64,000 bases of DNA from Plantactinospora mayteni (GCF_016862935.1 NZ_BONX01000031.1:1-64000); one strand, 5' to 3'. Numbered from the stretch's first letter, positions 1 to 8,767 are shown. The notes: generated by a model from the letters alone, not told the origin. Numbers and translations: made by a program.

Positions 1-1
1 A

Positions 2-904
2 CAGGACCGGTTCGGCGGCCCCGCACCGTTCGACGGGGACCGGTTCGGCGGGCCCGGGCAGGGCGAGCCCGACCGGTTCGGTGGCCCCGGACCGGCCGGT
101 GGCGGTCAGTTCGGTGGCCCCGGTCCCGCCGGTGCTGGCCAGTTCGGTGGACCCGCGCCCTTCGACGGAGACCGGTTCGGTGGCCCCGGTCCGGCTGCTG
201 ACCCCGGCCAGTTCGGCGCGTCCGCACCGACCGGCACCGACCGGTTCGGCGGGCCGCCCGGGCCGCCCGACTTCGGGCCACCCCCCGGGCAACCGGGCTT
301 CGGGCCGCCGCCCGGGGCCTCGGGCTTCGGGCCGCCGCCCGACGGGGACGGCCCCGGGTTCGGCCGGCCCGGTGCCGCAGGTGCGGGACCGGCGGCGTAC
401 GGAGCGCCCGGGGCGGGACCGGGGCCGTACGGGGCACCGCCCGGCGGCACGCCTCCGTACGGGTCACCGGCGCCCGGCGGCCCGAGCTGGGGCGCATCGG
501 GCGAGGGCGAGCAGGGCCGGTTCGACTCGTTCAAGCCCGAGGCTGCGGAGTCGGAGACGAAGACCGAACCGCCGACGCCGCAGGTACGCAACGGCAAGGT
601 GCTGTTCCTGGTACTGGTCGCGGCGGTACTGCTGCTGGCGATCCCGCTGGGCACGCTCTGGCTGCTCGGCAAGATCGGCAGCGAGGAGGCGGCACCCCCG
701 TTCAACCCGGCGGTGGGCGCCTGCGTCAAGGACTCCGGCGGTACGCCCGTGATCGCGGACTGCGCCGAGCAGGGCGTCTTCAAGGTCGGCGCGAAGGTGA
801 CCGACAAGAAGGAGTGCCCGGCGGACACCCCGCAGACGATCGTCGTACCGGATCGCAAGGAAGTGCTCTGCCTGCAACCGGCGGCGGCACCGACCGGCGG
901 ATAA
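2..904 (+). CDS. LppU-like membrane protein, 5' end cut by the window
   Basis: This is the C-terminal 300 residues of a longer protein; the frame is open to the window edge. The first ~190 residues are a Gly/Pro/Phe-rich low-complexity tail with repeated DRFGGP-type units, presumably cytoplasmic and disordered. One hydrophobic segment follows (roughly 599-670, VLFLVLVAAVLLLAIPLGTL). A ~75-residue exported domain then contains four Cys in a VGACV...ADC...EC...LCL pattern. That pattern resembles the LppU/SCO3897-type domain of actinobacterial membrane proteins, whose function is unknown. Two disulfides are likely (inference). A strong hairpin terminator follows the stop. I am confident it is a real gene, less so of the family name. 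Confidence 0.8.
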   Translation, partial: QDRFGGPAPFDGDRFGGPGQGEPDRFGGPGPAGGGQFGGPGPAGAGQFGGPAPFDGDRFGGPGPAADPGQFGASAPTGTDRFGGPPGPPDFGPPPGQPGFGPPPGASGFGPPPDGDGPGFGRPGAAGAGPAAYGAPGAGPGPYGAPPGGTPPYGSPAPGGPSWGASGEGEQGRFDSFKPEAAESETKTEPPTPQVRNGKVLFLVLVAAVLLLAIPLGTLWLLGKIGSEEAAPPFNPAVGACVKDSGGTPVIADCAEQGVFKVGAKVTDKKECPADTPQTIVVPDRKEVLCLQPAAAPTGG

Positions 905-943
905 CAACTCGGTACGGCTCAACCAACCCAGCGGCTCAGCGAC

Positions 944-988
944 ACGCAGCGCCCCGCCTCCCGGTCCACCTGAGGCGGGGCGCTGTGT
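944..988 (+). terminator. Intrinsic terminator hairpin
   Basis: A perfect 13-bp stem (arms 948-960 and 972-984, AGCGCCCCGCCTC / GAGGCGGGGCGCT) has an 11-nt loop and extends outward by four more pairs including one G-U. It begins 40 bp after the stop of the LppU-like gene. There is no long T-tract, as is usual in actinobacteria. Confidence 0.85.
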
Positions 989-1071
989 CGTCGCTGTGCC
1001 GGACCTTTCCGGGGCTTGCTCCACCTTGGACCACCGAATGGCGGCTCAGCCCGGCGGAGCACCGCTCGCCG

Positions 1072-1119
1072 GTCTGCCCGGGCTTTCCCCGATCAGTCTG
1101 CCCGGGCTTTCCCCGATCA
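1072..1119. repeat. 24-bp perfect tandem repeat, two copies
   Basis: The 24-bp unit beginning GTCTGCCCGGGCTTTCC occurs at 1072-1095 and again, identically, at 1096-1119. It lies just 3' of the GntR gene, which is on the other strand. No coding content is evident between 989 and 1128. Confidence 0.85.
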
Positions 1120-1128
1120 CCGAGCGCG

Positions 1129-1368
1129 TCAGTCGGGAGCGGGCGTCACGTACACGCCCCTGCCTTGATGCCCCTGGAGCACACCCCGCTCCTGTAGCCG
1201 TGCCAACGCCTGTTTGATGGTCGGCGCCGAGCACTTGTACTGCTCCCGGAGCTGGCTGATCGAGGGTAGCTGGTCGCCCGGCCGAAGCTCGCCACTCGCG
1301 ATCTTGGCCTCTACGTCTCGCATGACGCGGCGGTACACCGGCTCAGCCGGCGAGGCAGGTGCAGGCAT
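1129..1368 (-). CDS. Minimal GntR-family winged-helix regulator
   Basis: A 79-residue protein consisting almost only of a GntR-type winged helix: an N-terminal helix (YRRVMRDVEAKIASGEL), the typical 'RPGDQLPS' turn, a recognition helix region (SAPTIKQALARLQERGVL) and the wing (GHQGRGVYVT). There is no C-terminal effector domain, so it is much shorter than FadR/HutC-type regulators and close to a bare DNA-binding module. The ATG at 1368 was chosen because GGGGGA lies just upstream; the frame stays open further but looks non-coding. It is divergent from the ABC-transporter genes, with a palindromic operator between them, so autoregulation and control of that operon are likely (inference). Confidence 0.85.
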   Translation of the reverse strand: MPAPASPAEPVYRRVMRDVEAKIASGELRPGDQLPSISQLREQYKCSAPTIKQALARLQERGVLQGHQGRGVYVTPAPD

Positions 1369-1447
1369 ATGAGGTCCCCCTGGGTAGTCAACAAGATCGG
1401 ACCATGACTGACCTGGCAACACAAGCGAGCCTAGACATCGACGTTGA

Positions 1448-1470
1448 CTTGGATTGCCTGGCAATCTAAG
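1448..1470. promoter_or_regulatory. Palindromic operator, probable GntR site
   Basis: The core GATTGCC-T-GGCAATC (1452-1466) is a perfect dyad. With one mismatch it extends outward to CTT...AAG (1448-1470). It lies in the 308-bp divergent region between the GntR gene and the ABC binding-protein gene. A similar left half-site, ACTTGGCTTACC, recurs at 1639-1650 inside the dyad CTTGG-CTTA-CCAAG (1640-1653), close to the binding-protein start. A further half-site, CCTGGCAAC, is at 1412-1420. Nothing else in 1369-1676 looks coding. Confidence 0.7.
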
Positions 1471-1676
1471 TTGGCTGGGCAGGTCCGGGTGATCACCACG
1501 GCAGGCGACTCCTCCGAGTTCGTCCGCACCCGCTCCTTTGTCGTGCCGCGACAACGGCGCGACCGTGACCCGCATCACGTCGGCATCCGCGCTCAGCCGT
1601 GCCCGCAGCGCTCCGTGGCCCGGAGGATCCCGACCCCAACTTGGCTTACCAAGCTTTACAAGTGTGAGGAGATCAC

Positions 1677-2711
1677 ATGACGCTCGTACTGACTCGCCGT
1701 CGCCTGCTGGCCGGTGCGGCGGTGACCGCCACCGCCGCGGCGATGACGGCCTGTGGCGAAGACGACGGCGAGAGCAGCAGCAGCGGCCAGCAACCGGTGG
1801 AGAAGGTTTCCATCCTGAGCGGGGCGGGCTTCCAGGGCCGGGAAGCCCCGATCTTCGTGGCCCGGGCCAAGGGCTGGTTCACCGAGGTCGGGCTGGAGGT
1901 GCAGGTCCTTCCGGGCAAGGGCACCACGAGCAACCTACAGACCCTGGCCGGGGGTCAGGCCACCTTCGCGACGGTGGACGTGAACGGCGCCATGATCGAA
2001 TTCACCCGTAACGGCGGCATCAAGGACTTCAGGCTGACGTCCGTGCTGCACCAGCGGAACCTGGCCTGCTTCGTCGCGCTCAAGTCGAGCGGGATCGCCA
2101 CGCCGCGCGACCTCGCCGGCAAGACGCTCTCCTACATTCCCGGCGGGATCAACTACCTCCTCTTCAGCACCTATGCGCGGCTGGCGGGCTTCGACTCCTC
2201 CAAGGTCAAGTGGGTGAGCAACCCGATCGCGCCCCAGCACGCGGCGATGCTCGCCCAGAAGAAGGTCGACGCGATCAGCCAGTTCGTCCCGGCGGTGGAA
2301 TCCGTCCGGACGGTGGCGAAGCAGGAGGTGGTGACCCTGCCCTTCACGGACTACATCGGTGACCTGCACGGTTCCGCCATCGGCGTCACCACGGAGACCG
2401 CGCAGAACAAGCCGGACCTGGTCCGCCGCTTCAACCGGGCTCTGCTGCGCGGGCTGGAGTACGCCGTCAACCATCCCGAAGAGGCGGGCCAGATCTACGC
2501 ATCGGAGAAGGAGACGCAGGGACAGCCCCCGGCGGCGGCGGTCGCCGAGGTCAAGGCCCTGCGGGCGTACGTCGAGGGCATCTCGGACACCCCGCTCGGC
2601 CAGTTCGACGAGGCGCGGATGGCCAAGAACATCGCGATCCTCCAGGCTGCCGGCACGATTCCGGTGGGCCTCACCCCGAAGGACATCATCGCGCCCGAAC
2701 TGGTCGGGTAG
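1677..2711 (+). CDS. ABC transporter substrate-binding lipoprotein (NMT1/SsuA-like)
   Basis: A 344-residue periplasmic-type binding protein of the SsuA/ThiY (NMT1) family, which binds small organic molecules such as sulfonates or thiamine precursors. The N-terminus carries a twin-arginine-like signal (TRRRLLAG) and a lipobox-like MTAC before an acidic Ser-rich linker, so it is probably a Tat-exported lipoprotein. Typical family elements follow: 'EAPIFVARAKGWFTEVGLEV' and the 'TPRDLAGKTLSY' segment. The start is supported by GAGGAG 7 nt upstream. The permease begins 11 bp after the stop. The ligand cannot be read from the sequence. Confidence 0.88.
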   Translation: MTLVLTRRRLLAGAAVTATAAAMTACGEDDGESSSSGQQPVEKVSILSGAGFQGREAPIFVARAKGWFTEVGLEVQVLPGKGTTSNLQTLAGGQATFATVDVNGAMIEFTRNGGIKDFRLTSVLHQRNLACFVALKSSGIATPRDLAGKTLSYIPGGINYLLFSTYARLAGFDSSKVKWVSNPIAPQHAAMLAQKKVDAISQFVPAVESVRTVAKQEVVTLPFTDYIGDLHGSAIGVTTETAQNKPDLVRRFNRALLRGLEYAVNHPEEAGQIYASEKETQGQPPAAAVAEVKALRAYVEGISDTPLGQFDEARMAKNIAILQAAGTIPVGLTPKDIIAPELVG

Positions 2712-2722
2712 GCCACGTCCGC

Positions 2723-3514
2723 ATGCCACCCCGCGCACGCTCCGCGCGTCTCCCCCACTGGCGGGCCGCGCTGTCCACCGTCGGAACCCCGCTGGTGGGC
2801 ATCGCCGGGTTCATAGCCGCCTGGTGGGCGGCGGTCGTCGTCCTGGACGTCGCGCCGTACATCGTGCCGGGGCCGCCGGCGGTGGCTGCGGCGATCCGGG
2901 ATCAGCCGGGCTATCTACTACAGAACGCAGCCGTCACTCTCGGCGAGGCGATGGCGGGATTCGCTCTCGCGATCGCCTCCGCCGTGCTGCTCGGCACCAT
3001 CCTCGCGGCATCACGCCGGCTCGAACGGGCGCTGTATCCGATGCTGTTGACCCTCAGCAGCACACCGAAACCGGTCTTCGCGCCGCTGCTCATCACCATC
3101 GGCGGGTTCGGAGCCGGACCGAAGGTGGTGCTGGTCTGGCTGATGTGCTTCTTCCCGATCGCGCTGGCCACCAGTACCGGGCTCACCGCCACGTCCGCGG
3201 AGTTCGTGGAGCTGGCCCAATCCCTCAATGCCTCGCGGTGGACCACCTTTCTGAAGTTCCGCGTGCCCGCCGCGCTCCCGCACATCTTCGGCGGCCTCCG
3301 GATCGCGCTGCCGCTCGCGCTCATCGGCGCGACCGTCGCCGAACTGTTCGGTGCGACCCAGGGACTCGGCGTCGTCATCCAGAACGCCGGCACCAACGCG
3401 GCCCTGGCCTGGGCGGCGATTGTCGTGCTCGCCGCGATGAGCATCAACCTCTTCTACGCCCTCACCGCCACGTTACGGGCGCTCGCCCCGTGGATCCGCC
3501 ACACGACCGCCTGA
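2723..3514 (+). CDS. ABC transporter permease (SsuC/TauC-like)
   Basis: A 263-residue inner-membrane permease with about six hydrophobic segments and a recognisable BPD-permease EAA loop (around 'EFVELAQSLNASRWTTFLKFRVPAALPHI'), which normally docks an ATPase. It follows the binding-protein gene by 11 bp and precedes the methyltransferase by 19 bp, so one operon is likely. No ABC ATPase gene is found in or near this operon. The importer must borrow one encoded elsewhere. Confidence 0.9.
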   Translation: MPPRARSARLPHWRAALSTVGTPLVGIAGFIAAWWAAVVVLDVAPYIVPGPPAVAAAIRDQPGYLLQNAAVTLGEAMAGFALAIASAVLLGTILAASRRLERALYPMLLTLSSTPKPVFAPLLITIGGFGAGPKVVLVWLMCFFPIALATSTGLTATSAEFVELAQSLNASRWTTFLKFRVPAALPHIFGGLRIALPLALIGATVAELFGATQGLGVVIQNAGTNAALAWAAIVVLAAMSINLFYALTATLRALAPWIRHTTA

Positions 3515-3533
3515 CACCCACGAGGAGAAACCT

Positions 3534-4319
3534 GTGTCGACCACGTACATCTTCCAGGACGCCGAAACCGACAACGACGTCATGCTCCGGGCACTGGCCG
3601 GCATGTACGACCCGTTCAGCGAGCAACGACTTCGTGGTGCCGGAATCTCGCCCGACGCCCGGTGTCTGGTGATCGCCGTGGGCGGGAGCAGCATCGCCGG
3701 TACGATCGCCGGGCTGGCCCCGCGCGGCGAGGTGATCGCGACCGATGTCGATCTGCGCGCCTGCCAGCGGGATCCCCGGGTCGACCTGCGCGAACACAAC
3801 GTCGTGACCGATCCCCTGCCCGGCACGTTCGACCTCATCCACGTCCGGCTCCTCCTCGGGCACCTGCCGCAGCGGCTCGACATCCTCAGGAAGCTCGTCG
3901 ACGCCCTCAACCCGCACGGGATCCTGGCGGTGGAGGAATTCGAGCCGACCTGGCGTACCAGCGTGCTGGCCGCGCCGGACCCCGACGAGGCCGACCGGCT
4001 GTTCGGTGCCTACCACGACGCGTTCCAGGTCGCCTTGCAGGACGCCGGAAACCGCTCGAAGTGGAGCCGCCGGGTGCACGGCGCCCTGCTCGACCTGGGC
4101 ATGACGGAGTGCGACACCGTCGGGCACACCGGGACCTGGGCCGGCGGCAGCCACGGATGCCTGCTCCCGTGGGGGACGGCTGGTGCGATCCGCCAGAAGC
4201 TGATCGACGCGGGTATGTCAGCAGCCGACATCGACGCCTTCCGGCACCTGCTCCTCCTCCCCGAGCTGCGGGTCAAGAGCAATCTCGCGTTGTCCACCAT
4301 CGCACGGCGCCCACGTTGA
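3534..4319 (+). CDS. Class I SAM-dependent methyltransferase-like protein
   Basis: A 261-residue protein with a Rossmann methyltransferase layout: motif I-like CLVIAVGGSSIAG (degenerate against the usual E/DxGxGxG), an acidic strand end 'VIATDVDL', then 'TFDLIHVRLLLGHLPQR', the typical motif IV/V region after SAM binding, and 'LNPHGILAVEEF'. The GTG start at 3534 is preceded by GAGGAG. It is the last gene of the binding protein-permease operon. The substrate is unknown; it may modify or detoxify the imported compound (inference). The altered glycine motif leaves some doubt about activity. Confidence 0.8.
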   Translation: MSTTYIFQDAETDNDVMLRALAGMYDPFSEQRLRGAGISPDARCLVIAVGGSSIAGTIAGLAPRGEVIATDVDLRACQRDPRVDLREHNVVTDPLPGTFDLIHVRLLLGHLPQRLDILRKLVDALNPHGILAVEEFEPTWRTSVLAAPDPDEADRLFGAYHDAFQVALQDAGNRSKWSRRVHGALLDLGMTECDTVGHTGTWAGGSHGCLLPWGTAGAIRQKLIDAGMSAADIDAFRHLLLLPELRVKSNLALSTIARRPR

Positions 4320-4466
4320 GCCCGGTTCGCGACGAGGACCGGAAGCCGTCGGGGTGGGCAAAGGCCCAATCGCGCCGACTACCGGCAAACTGCCAGAGAC
4401 ATGACCGAGTGGGGCAACCGCACATTGGGTAGGGTCTATCCGGCGCTGCCGACCGACGCCATCGAG

Positions 4467-4479
4467 TTACGCAGCGTAA
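4467..4479. promoter_or_regulatory. Perfect 13-bp palindrome, possible operator
   Basis: TTACGC-A-GCGTAA is a perfect dyad about 115 bp upstream of the next gene, in the 275-bp gap 4320-4594 that otherwise shows nothing recognisable. The binding protein is unknown. Confidence 0.4.
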
Positions 4480-4594
4480 TACCCGCCATGGCGACGGACC
4501 AGCACGAGTGCCGCCGGGGAGTCGGACGGGTACCCCGCCGCGAGAGCTACGCATTTCCGCATCCGAGACCCTGAGAGTTCGCAAGGAGCCGTCG

Positions 4595-4948
4595 ATGGCC
4601 ACCGATCCTCATCCGGGCTGGTGTGACCCGGGCGAATGCACCGCGAGCTTTCGCGGCGTACACCCCGATTCCTCACCACCGACCCACGCCAGTCGGTGGT
4701 ACGACTGCAATCCGCAGGACGACCGGCAGGCGGTCGAGGTAAGGGCTCAGCTCGTGCAGTACGTCGACGACCCACAGCCGCGACCCTTCGTACGCTTCGC
4801 CCGGACCGACTTCGAGGACCGGCAGGTCTTCCACATCACCGTCGACCAGGGTGGTGCCCTGGTGGCGGCGCTGACCGACATGCTCCGCCGCGCCGGCGAC
4901 ACCGTACCGGCCGGCGGGGCACGGCCACGGGTCAGCTCGTCGCCGTAG
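4595..4948 (+). CDS. Small conserved hypothetical protein (DUF6907-like)
   Basis: A 117-residue soluble protein beginning with a His/Cys-containing segment (HPGWCDPGECTA...GVHPDSS) that could bind metal. A mixed alpha/beta region follows with 'PFVRFARTDFEDRQVFHITVDQGGALVAALTDML'-like character, described here only in part. The N-terminal W-C-x4-C-T pattern and length resemble actinobacterial DUF6907 proteins, whose function is unknown. The ATG at 4595 was chosen over an in-frame start at 4508 because AAGGAG lies about 8 nt upstream and conservation-like composition begins there. It appears monocistronic. Confidence 0.7.
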   Translation: MATDPHPGWCDPGECTASFRGVHPDSSPPTHASRWYDCNPQDDRQAVEVRAQLVQYVDDPQPRPFVRFARTDFEDRQVFHITVDQGGALVAALTDMLRRAGDTVPAGGARPRVSSSP

Positions 4949-5060
4949 CCGCCGGCCCGCTCCCGCCGGGTCGCGCGGTGCGGCCCGGACCGGGAGGGTG
5001 GGGCGGGCCGGACCGGGGGTGGTTCGCGGCACCGGCCCACGTACGTGACACTCTGGGGCA

Positions 5061-5906
5061 GTGGAACACGAGATCAAAGTCGCCCCTGGTTTCCGGCTGT
5101 GGGTCGAGGAGTCCGGTGATCCGGGCGGTCCGCCGCTGCTGCTGGTGATGGGCGCGGGCGCGTCCGGCCTGACCTGGCCGGACTCCATGATGGAGGCGTT
5201 GGGCCGGCACCACCGGCTCGTACGCTACGACCACCGCGACGTCGGACGCTCGACCTGGGCCTTCGACGACAACCCGTACGCGCTCACCGACCTCGCCGCC
5301 GACGCGGTGAAGATCCTCGACGCCCTGGCCATCGACCGTACCCACGTGGTGGGGATGTCGATGGGCGGGATGCTGACCCAACTGCTGCTGCTCGACCACC
5401 CCGACCGGCTGGCGACGGCGACCCTGATCGGCACCACTCCGATGGACGGTGGCCCGGTCGAGGCGCCCGGGATCGACCCGGCCCTGCTGGCGATCTGGGA
5501 GACCATTGCCGAACCACGGGACCGCGACGCCGAACTCGACTGGCGGGTCCGGCACTGGCGGATCCTCAACGGCGGCGAGCTGCCGTTCGACCCGGAGGAG
5601 TTCCGCCGCCGGGAGGAGCGGATCATCGCGCACGCGGGACGGCACGACAATCCGGCCGCGCACGCCCGGGCCGGCCAGGAGGGTCTCGCCCGGGCCGCCG
5701 AACTGGAGGCGGTCACGACTCCGGTCCTGGTGATCGATTCTCCGGCCGACCCGATCGTCGGTACCGCGTACGCCCGGCATCTCGGCACGCTGCTCGGCAA
5801 CGCCCGGCTGGTCACCGTCCCCGGGCTCGGGCACGCCCTGTCGGAGGCGGTCGGCCCGCAACTCGCCGAGGTGATCCTCAAGCACACGACCACGCACAAT
5901 CCGTGA
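5061..5906 (+). CDS. Alpha/beta hydrolase, RdmC-like
   Basis: A 281-residue alpha/beta-hydrolase. The nucleophile elbow G-M-S-M-G-G places the catalytic Ser at residue 100. The oxyanion-loop region is VMGAGASG (near 30-36), 'RYDHRDVGRST' is typical of the RdmC/aclacinomycin methylesterase-like subgroup, an acidic residue lies in 'VIDSPADPIVG', and the catalytic His is in 'VPGLGHALSE'. The start is GTG at 5061. No biosynthetic cluster surrounds it, so a general esterase role is more likely than antibiotic tailoring. The substrate is unknown. Confidence 0.87.
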   Translation: MEHEIKVAPGFRLWVEESGDPGGPPLLLVMGAGASGLTWPDSMMEALGRHHRLVRYDHRDVGRSTWAFDDNPYALTDLAADAVKILDALAIDRTHVVGMSMGGMLTQLLLLDHPDRLATATLIGTTPMDGGPVEAPGIDPALLAIWETIAEPRDRDAELDWRVRHWRILNGGELPFDPEEFRRREERIIAHAGRHDNPAAHARAGQEGLARAAELEAVTTPVLVIDSPADPIVGTAYARHLGTLLGNARLVTVPGLGHALSEAVGPQLAEVILKHTTTHNP

Positions 5907-6030
5907 TCTCCGCCATCCTCGGCCCGGCCGTTCCGGGTACGCCACCGGCCCGCGCCGCCACCCCCTAGCTGCCCCGACGGCCCCTCCCCCGACCCCGGGC
6001 CGGGCGCCGCCGATGGGGCAGGATGGGGTG

Positions 6031-7863
6031 ATGCAACCACGCGTGCGGGCACCTGAGCTGCGGGGCCGAGGTTGGCTCAACACCGGCGGCCGGGAGCTGA
6101 CCCTCGCAGACCTTCGCGGCAAGATCGTCTTGCTGGACTTCTGGACCTTCTGCTGCATCAACTGCCTGCACGTGCTGGACGAGTTGCGCCCACTGGAGGA
6201 GAAGTACGGCGACGCCCTGGTGGTGATCGGGGTGCACTCGCCGAAGTTCGAGCACGAACGCGACCCGGACGCCCTGGCCGCCGCGGTCGAGCGGTACGGC
6301 GTCGCCCACCCCGTACTCGACGACGCGGAGATGGCCGTCTGGCAGCAGTACGCCGCGAAGGCGTGGCCGACACTCAACGTGATCGACCCGGAGGGCTACG
6401 TCGTCGCCTCGATGGCCGGCGAGGGGCACGCCGAGGGGCTCTCCCGACTGCTCGACGAGTTGATCGCCACGCACGAGGCGAAGGGCACGCTGCACCGGGG
6501 CGACGGCCCGTACGTGCCACCGGCCGAGCCGGAGACCCCGCTGCGGTTCCCCGGCAAGGCGATCGTGCTGGACGGCGGAAACCTGCTGGTCTCGGACTCG
6601 GCCCGGCACTCCGTGGTCGAGCTGGCGCCGGACGGCGAGACGGTGCTGCGCCGGATCGGTTCCGGCGAGCGGGGCCGGTCGGACGGCCCGGCCGAGCTGG
6701 CCCGGTTCGCCGAGCCGCAGGGCGTGTGCCGGCTGCCCGCGCACGCCGCCGAGGTCGCCGGCTACGACATCGTGGTCGCGGACACCGTCAACCACCTGCT
6801 CCGGGGCGTACGGCTGGCGACCGGCGAGGTGACCACGGTGGCCGGTACCGGCCGGCAGTGGCGCTCGACTGTGGACGACCACGCGCACGACGCGCTCGCC
6901 GCCGACCTCTCCTCCCCCTGGGACCTCGCCTGGTATGACGACCGGGTCATCGTGGCGATGGCCGGCATCCACCAGCTCTGGTGGTTCGACCCGATCAAGC
7001 GGACCGTCGGCGTCTACGCCGGCACCACCGTGGAGGCGCTGCGGGACGGGCCGCTGCCGGATGTCTGGATGGCCCAGCCGTCCGGCCTCTCGACCTCCGC
7101 CGACGGCCGTCGGCTGTGGATCGCCGACAGTGAGACCAGCGCGCTGCGGTTCGTCTCCGACGGCGTGCTGACCACCGCCGTCGGCCAGGGCCTCTTCGAC
7201 TTCGGCCACGTCGACGGTCCGGCCGGGCAGGCGCTGTTCCAGCATCCGCTGGGGGTCGGCGCGCTGCCGGACGGTTCGGTGCTGGTGGCCGACACCTACA
7301 ACGGCGCGGTCCGGCGCTTCGACCCGGAGACCGGGACCGTCACGACGGTCGCCACCGGGCTGGCCGAGCCGAGCGACGTGCTGCTGACCGGGGACGGCGA
7401 GGTGCTGGTGGTCGAGTCCGCCGGGCACCGGCTGAGCCGGCTGGCGCCGGGCGCCCTCTCCGCGGCCGGGGCCAGCACGATCGCCGGGAGTCGACACCGT
7501 ACGGAGCGTCCGCCGACCGATCTTGCCGCCGGGGAACTGACCCTGGACGTCGTCTTCGAGCCGCCGCCGGGGCAGAAGCTGGACGAGTCGTTCGGCCCCT
7601 CCACTCGGCTGGAGGTCTCCGCCTCCCCGCCCGAGTTGCTGCTCGACGGTGCCGGGGTGGGTACCGAGCTGTCCCGCCGGTTGGTGCTGAACGACCAGGT
7701 CAGTTCGGGGGTGCTCCAGGTCGTCGCGCAGGCCGCCACCTGTGACGCCGAGGCCGAACACGCCGCCTGCCACCTGAGCCGCCAGGACTGGGGTGTGCCG
7801 GTACGCGTCACCCCGGACGGGGTGCACCGGCTGCCGCTCATCCTGCGTGGCCTGGACAGTTGA
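6031..7863 (+). CDS. Thioredoxin-like domain fused to NHL-repeat propeller
   Basis: A 610-residue fusion. Residues ~5-150 form a thioredoxin/TlpA-like domain with the redox motif C-I-N-C inside TFCCINCLH and the cis-Pro region 'AWPTLNVID'. The rest is a beta-propeller of NHL-type repeats (several 'LLVSDSARHSVVEL' and 'VLVADTYNGAVRRF' blades). The architecture matches the NHLRC2-like family found in bacteria and animals, whose role is unclear. No signal peptide is seen, so it is probably cytoplasmic. I prefer ATG 6031; an in-frame ATG at 6013 would add only six residues. Confidence 0.88.
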   Translation: MQPRVRAPELRGRGWLNTGGRELTLADLRGKIVLLDFWTFCCINCLHVLDELRPLEEKYGDALVVIGVHSPKFEHERDPDALAAAVERYGVAHPVLDDAEMAVWQQYAAKAWPTLNVIDPEGYVVASMAGEGHAEGLSRLLDELIATHEAKGTLHRGDGPYVPPAEPETPLRFPGKAIVLDGGNLLVSDSARHSVVELAPDGETVLRRIGSGERGRSDGPAELARFAEPQGVCRLPAHAAEVAGYDIVVADTVNHLLRGVRLATGEVTTVAGTGRQWRSTVDDHAHDALAADLSSPWDLAWYDDRVIVAMAGIHQLWWFDPIKRTVGVYAGTTVEALRDGPLPDVWMAQPSGLSTSADGRRLWIADSETSALRFVSDGVLTTAVGQGLFDFGHVDGPAGQALFQHPLGVGALPDGSVLVADTYNGAVRRFDPETGTVTTVATGLAEPSDVLLTGDGEVLVVESAGHRLSRLAPGALSAAGASTIAGSRHRTERPPTDLAAGELTLDVVFEPPPGQKLDESFGPSTRLEVSASPPELLLDGAGVGTELSRRLVLNDQVSSGVLQVVAQAATCDAEAEHAACHLSRQDWGVPVRVTPDGVHRLPLILRGLDS

Positions 7864-7930
7864 CCCTCGAACCGGAGACGTGACCGGAAGCACCGTCGCA
7901 ACCACTACCCCTGAGTAACCTACGGTGCCG

Positions 7931-7936
7931 TAACCT
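7931..7936 (+). promoter_or_regulatory. -10 element for a leaderless transcript
   Basis: TAACCT lies 6 nt before the GTG at 7943, and no Shine-Dalgarno is visible. This is the spacing expected when the transcript begins at the start codon. Confidence 0.6.
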
Positions 7937-7942
7937 GGTCGG

Positions 7943-8620
7943 GTGAGTACTTCCGCCCCGATCCGGCTGCGCCCGGTCGACCTGGGCAAGCCACGGATGC
8001 GCGGCTGGCTGCACGCGTACGCCTTCTTCGTCGCGGTACTGGCCGGTGTCGTGCTCTGCGCGATCGCCGCCACCCGGCCGGGCTGGACGCCCCTGGTGAG
8101 CTGCCTCGTCTACAGCGTCACGGTCTGCGGCCTCTTCGGCACCAGCGCGCTCTACCACCGGCGGGTCTGGTCCGAACGCGGCTACCGGGTGATGCGTCGG
8201 CTGGACCACTCGATGATCTTCGTCTTCATCGCCGGTACGTACACCCCGTTCTGCCTGCTGGTGCTCTCGCCCACCAGCGCCGCCGTACTGCTGCTGATCG
8301 TCTGGACGGGCGCACTCGCCGGGGTGGCGACGAAGCTGGTCTGGCCGCACGCGCCCCGCTGGGTCTCGGCGCCGCTCTATCTCGCCCTGGGCTGGGTGGC
8401 CGTCGCGGTCCTGCCGGACATCCTGGACCGGGGCGGGGTCACCGTGCTCGCGCTGCTGGTCGCCGGGGGCGCGGCCTACAGCATCGGCGCCGTCTGCTAC
8501 GCGCTGCGCCGCCCCAACCCGTGGCCCACCGTCTTCGGCCACCACGAGTTGTTCCACGCCTGCACGCTGGTCGCGGCGATCTGCCACCACGTCGCGATCT
8601 ACTTCGCCCTCTTCGCCTGA
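7943..8620 (+). CDS. Hemolysin III / PAQR-family membrane protein
   Basis: A 225-residue protein with seven predicted membrane segments and the hemolysin III/PAQR hallmark residues: 'SALYHR' after the second helix, 'LDHSMIF...GTYTP' and the C-terminal 'HHELFHACTLVAAICHH', whose His residues form the presumed metal site. Bacterial members (TrhA/YqfA) influence membrane lipid homeostasis; true hemolytic activity is not implied. The start rests on the leaderless promoter upstream. Confidence 0.9.
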   Translation: MSTSAPIRLRPVDLGKPRMRGWLHAYAFFVAVLAGVVLCAIAATRPGWTPLVSCLVYSVTVCGLFGTSALYHRRVWSERGYRVMRRLDHSMIFVFIAGTYTPFCLLVLSPTSAAVLLLIVWTGALAGVATKLVWPHAPRWVSAPLYLALGWVAVAVLPDILDRGGVTVLALLVAGGAAYSIGAVCYALRRPNPWPTVFGHHELFHACTLVAAICHHVAIYFALFA

Positions 8621-8767
8621 GCGCTGGGCGGTTCGGGTCGAAAGAGGTTCACTGTTACGGGTCGGGCGGGTCGGGCCGGTACCGGCCACGGTCGCGGCAC
8701 CCATCGACATAGCCAGGCGTTTCAAACCCGAATCCGGCAAGCTGGGAACAGCGTCGCTGCCGGTGCC

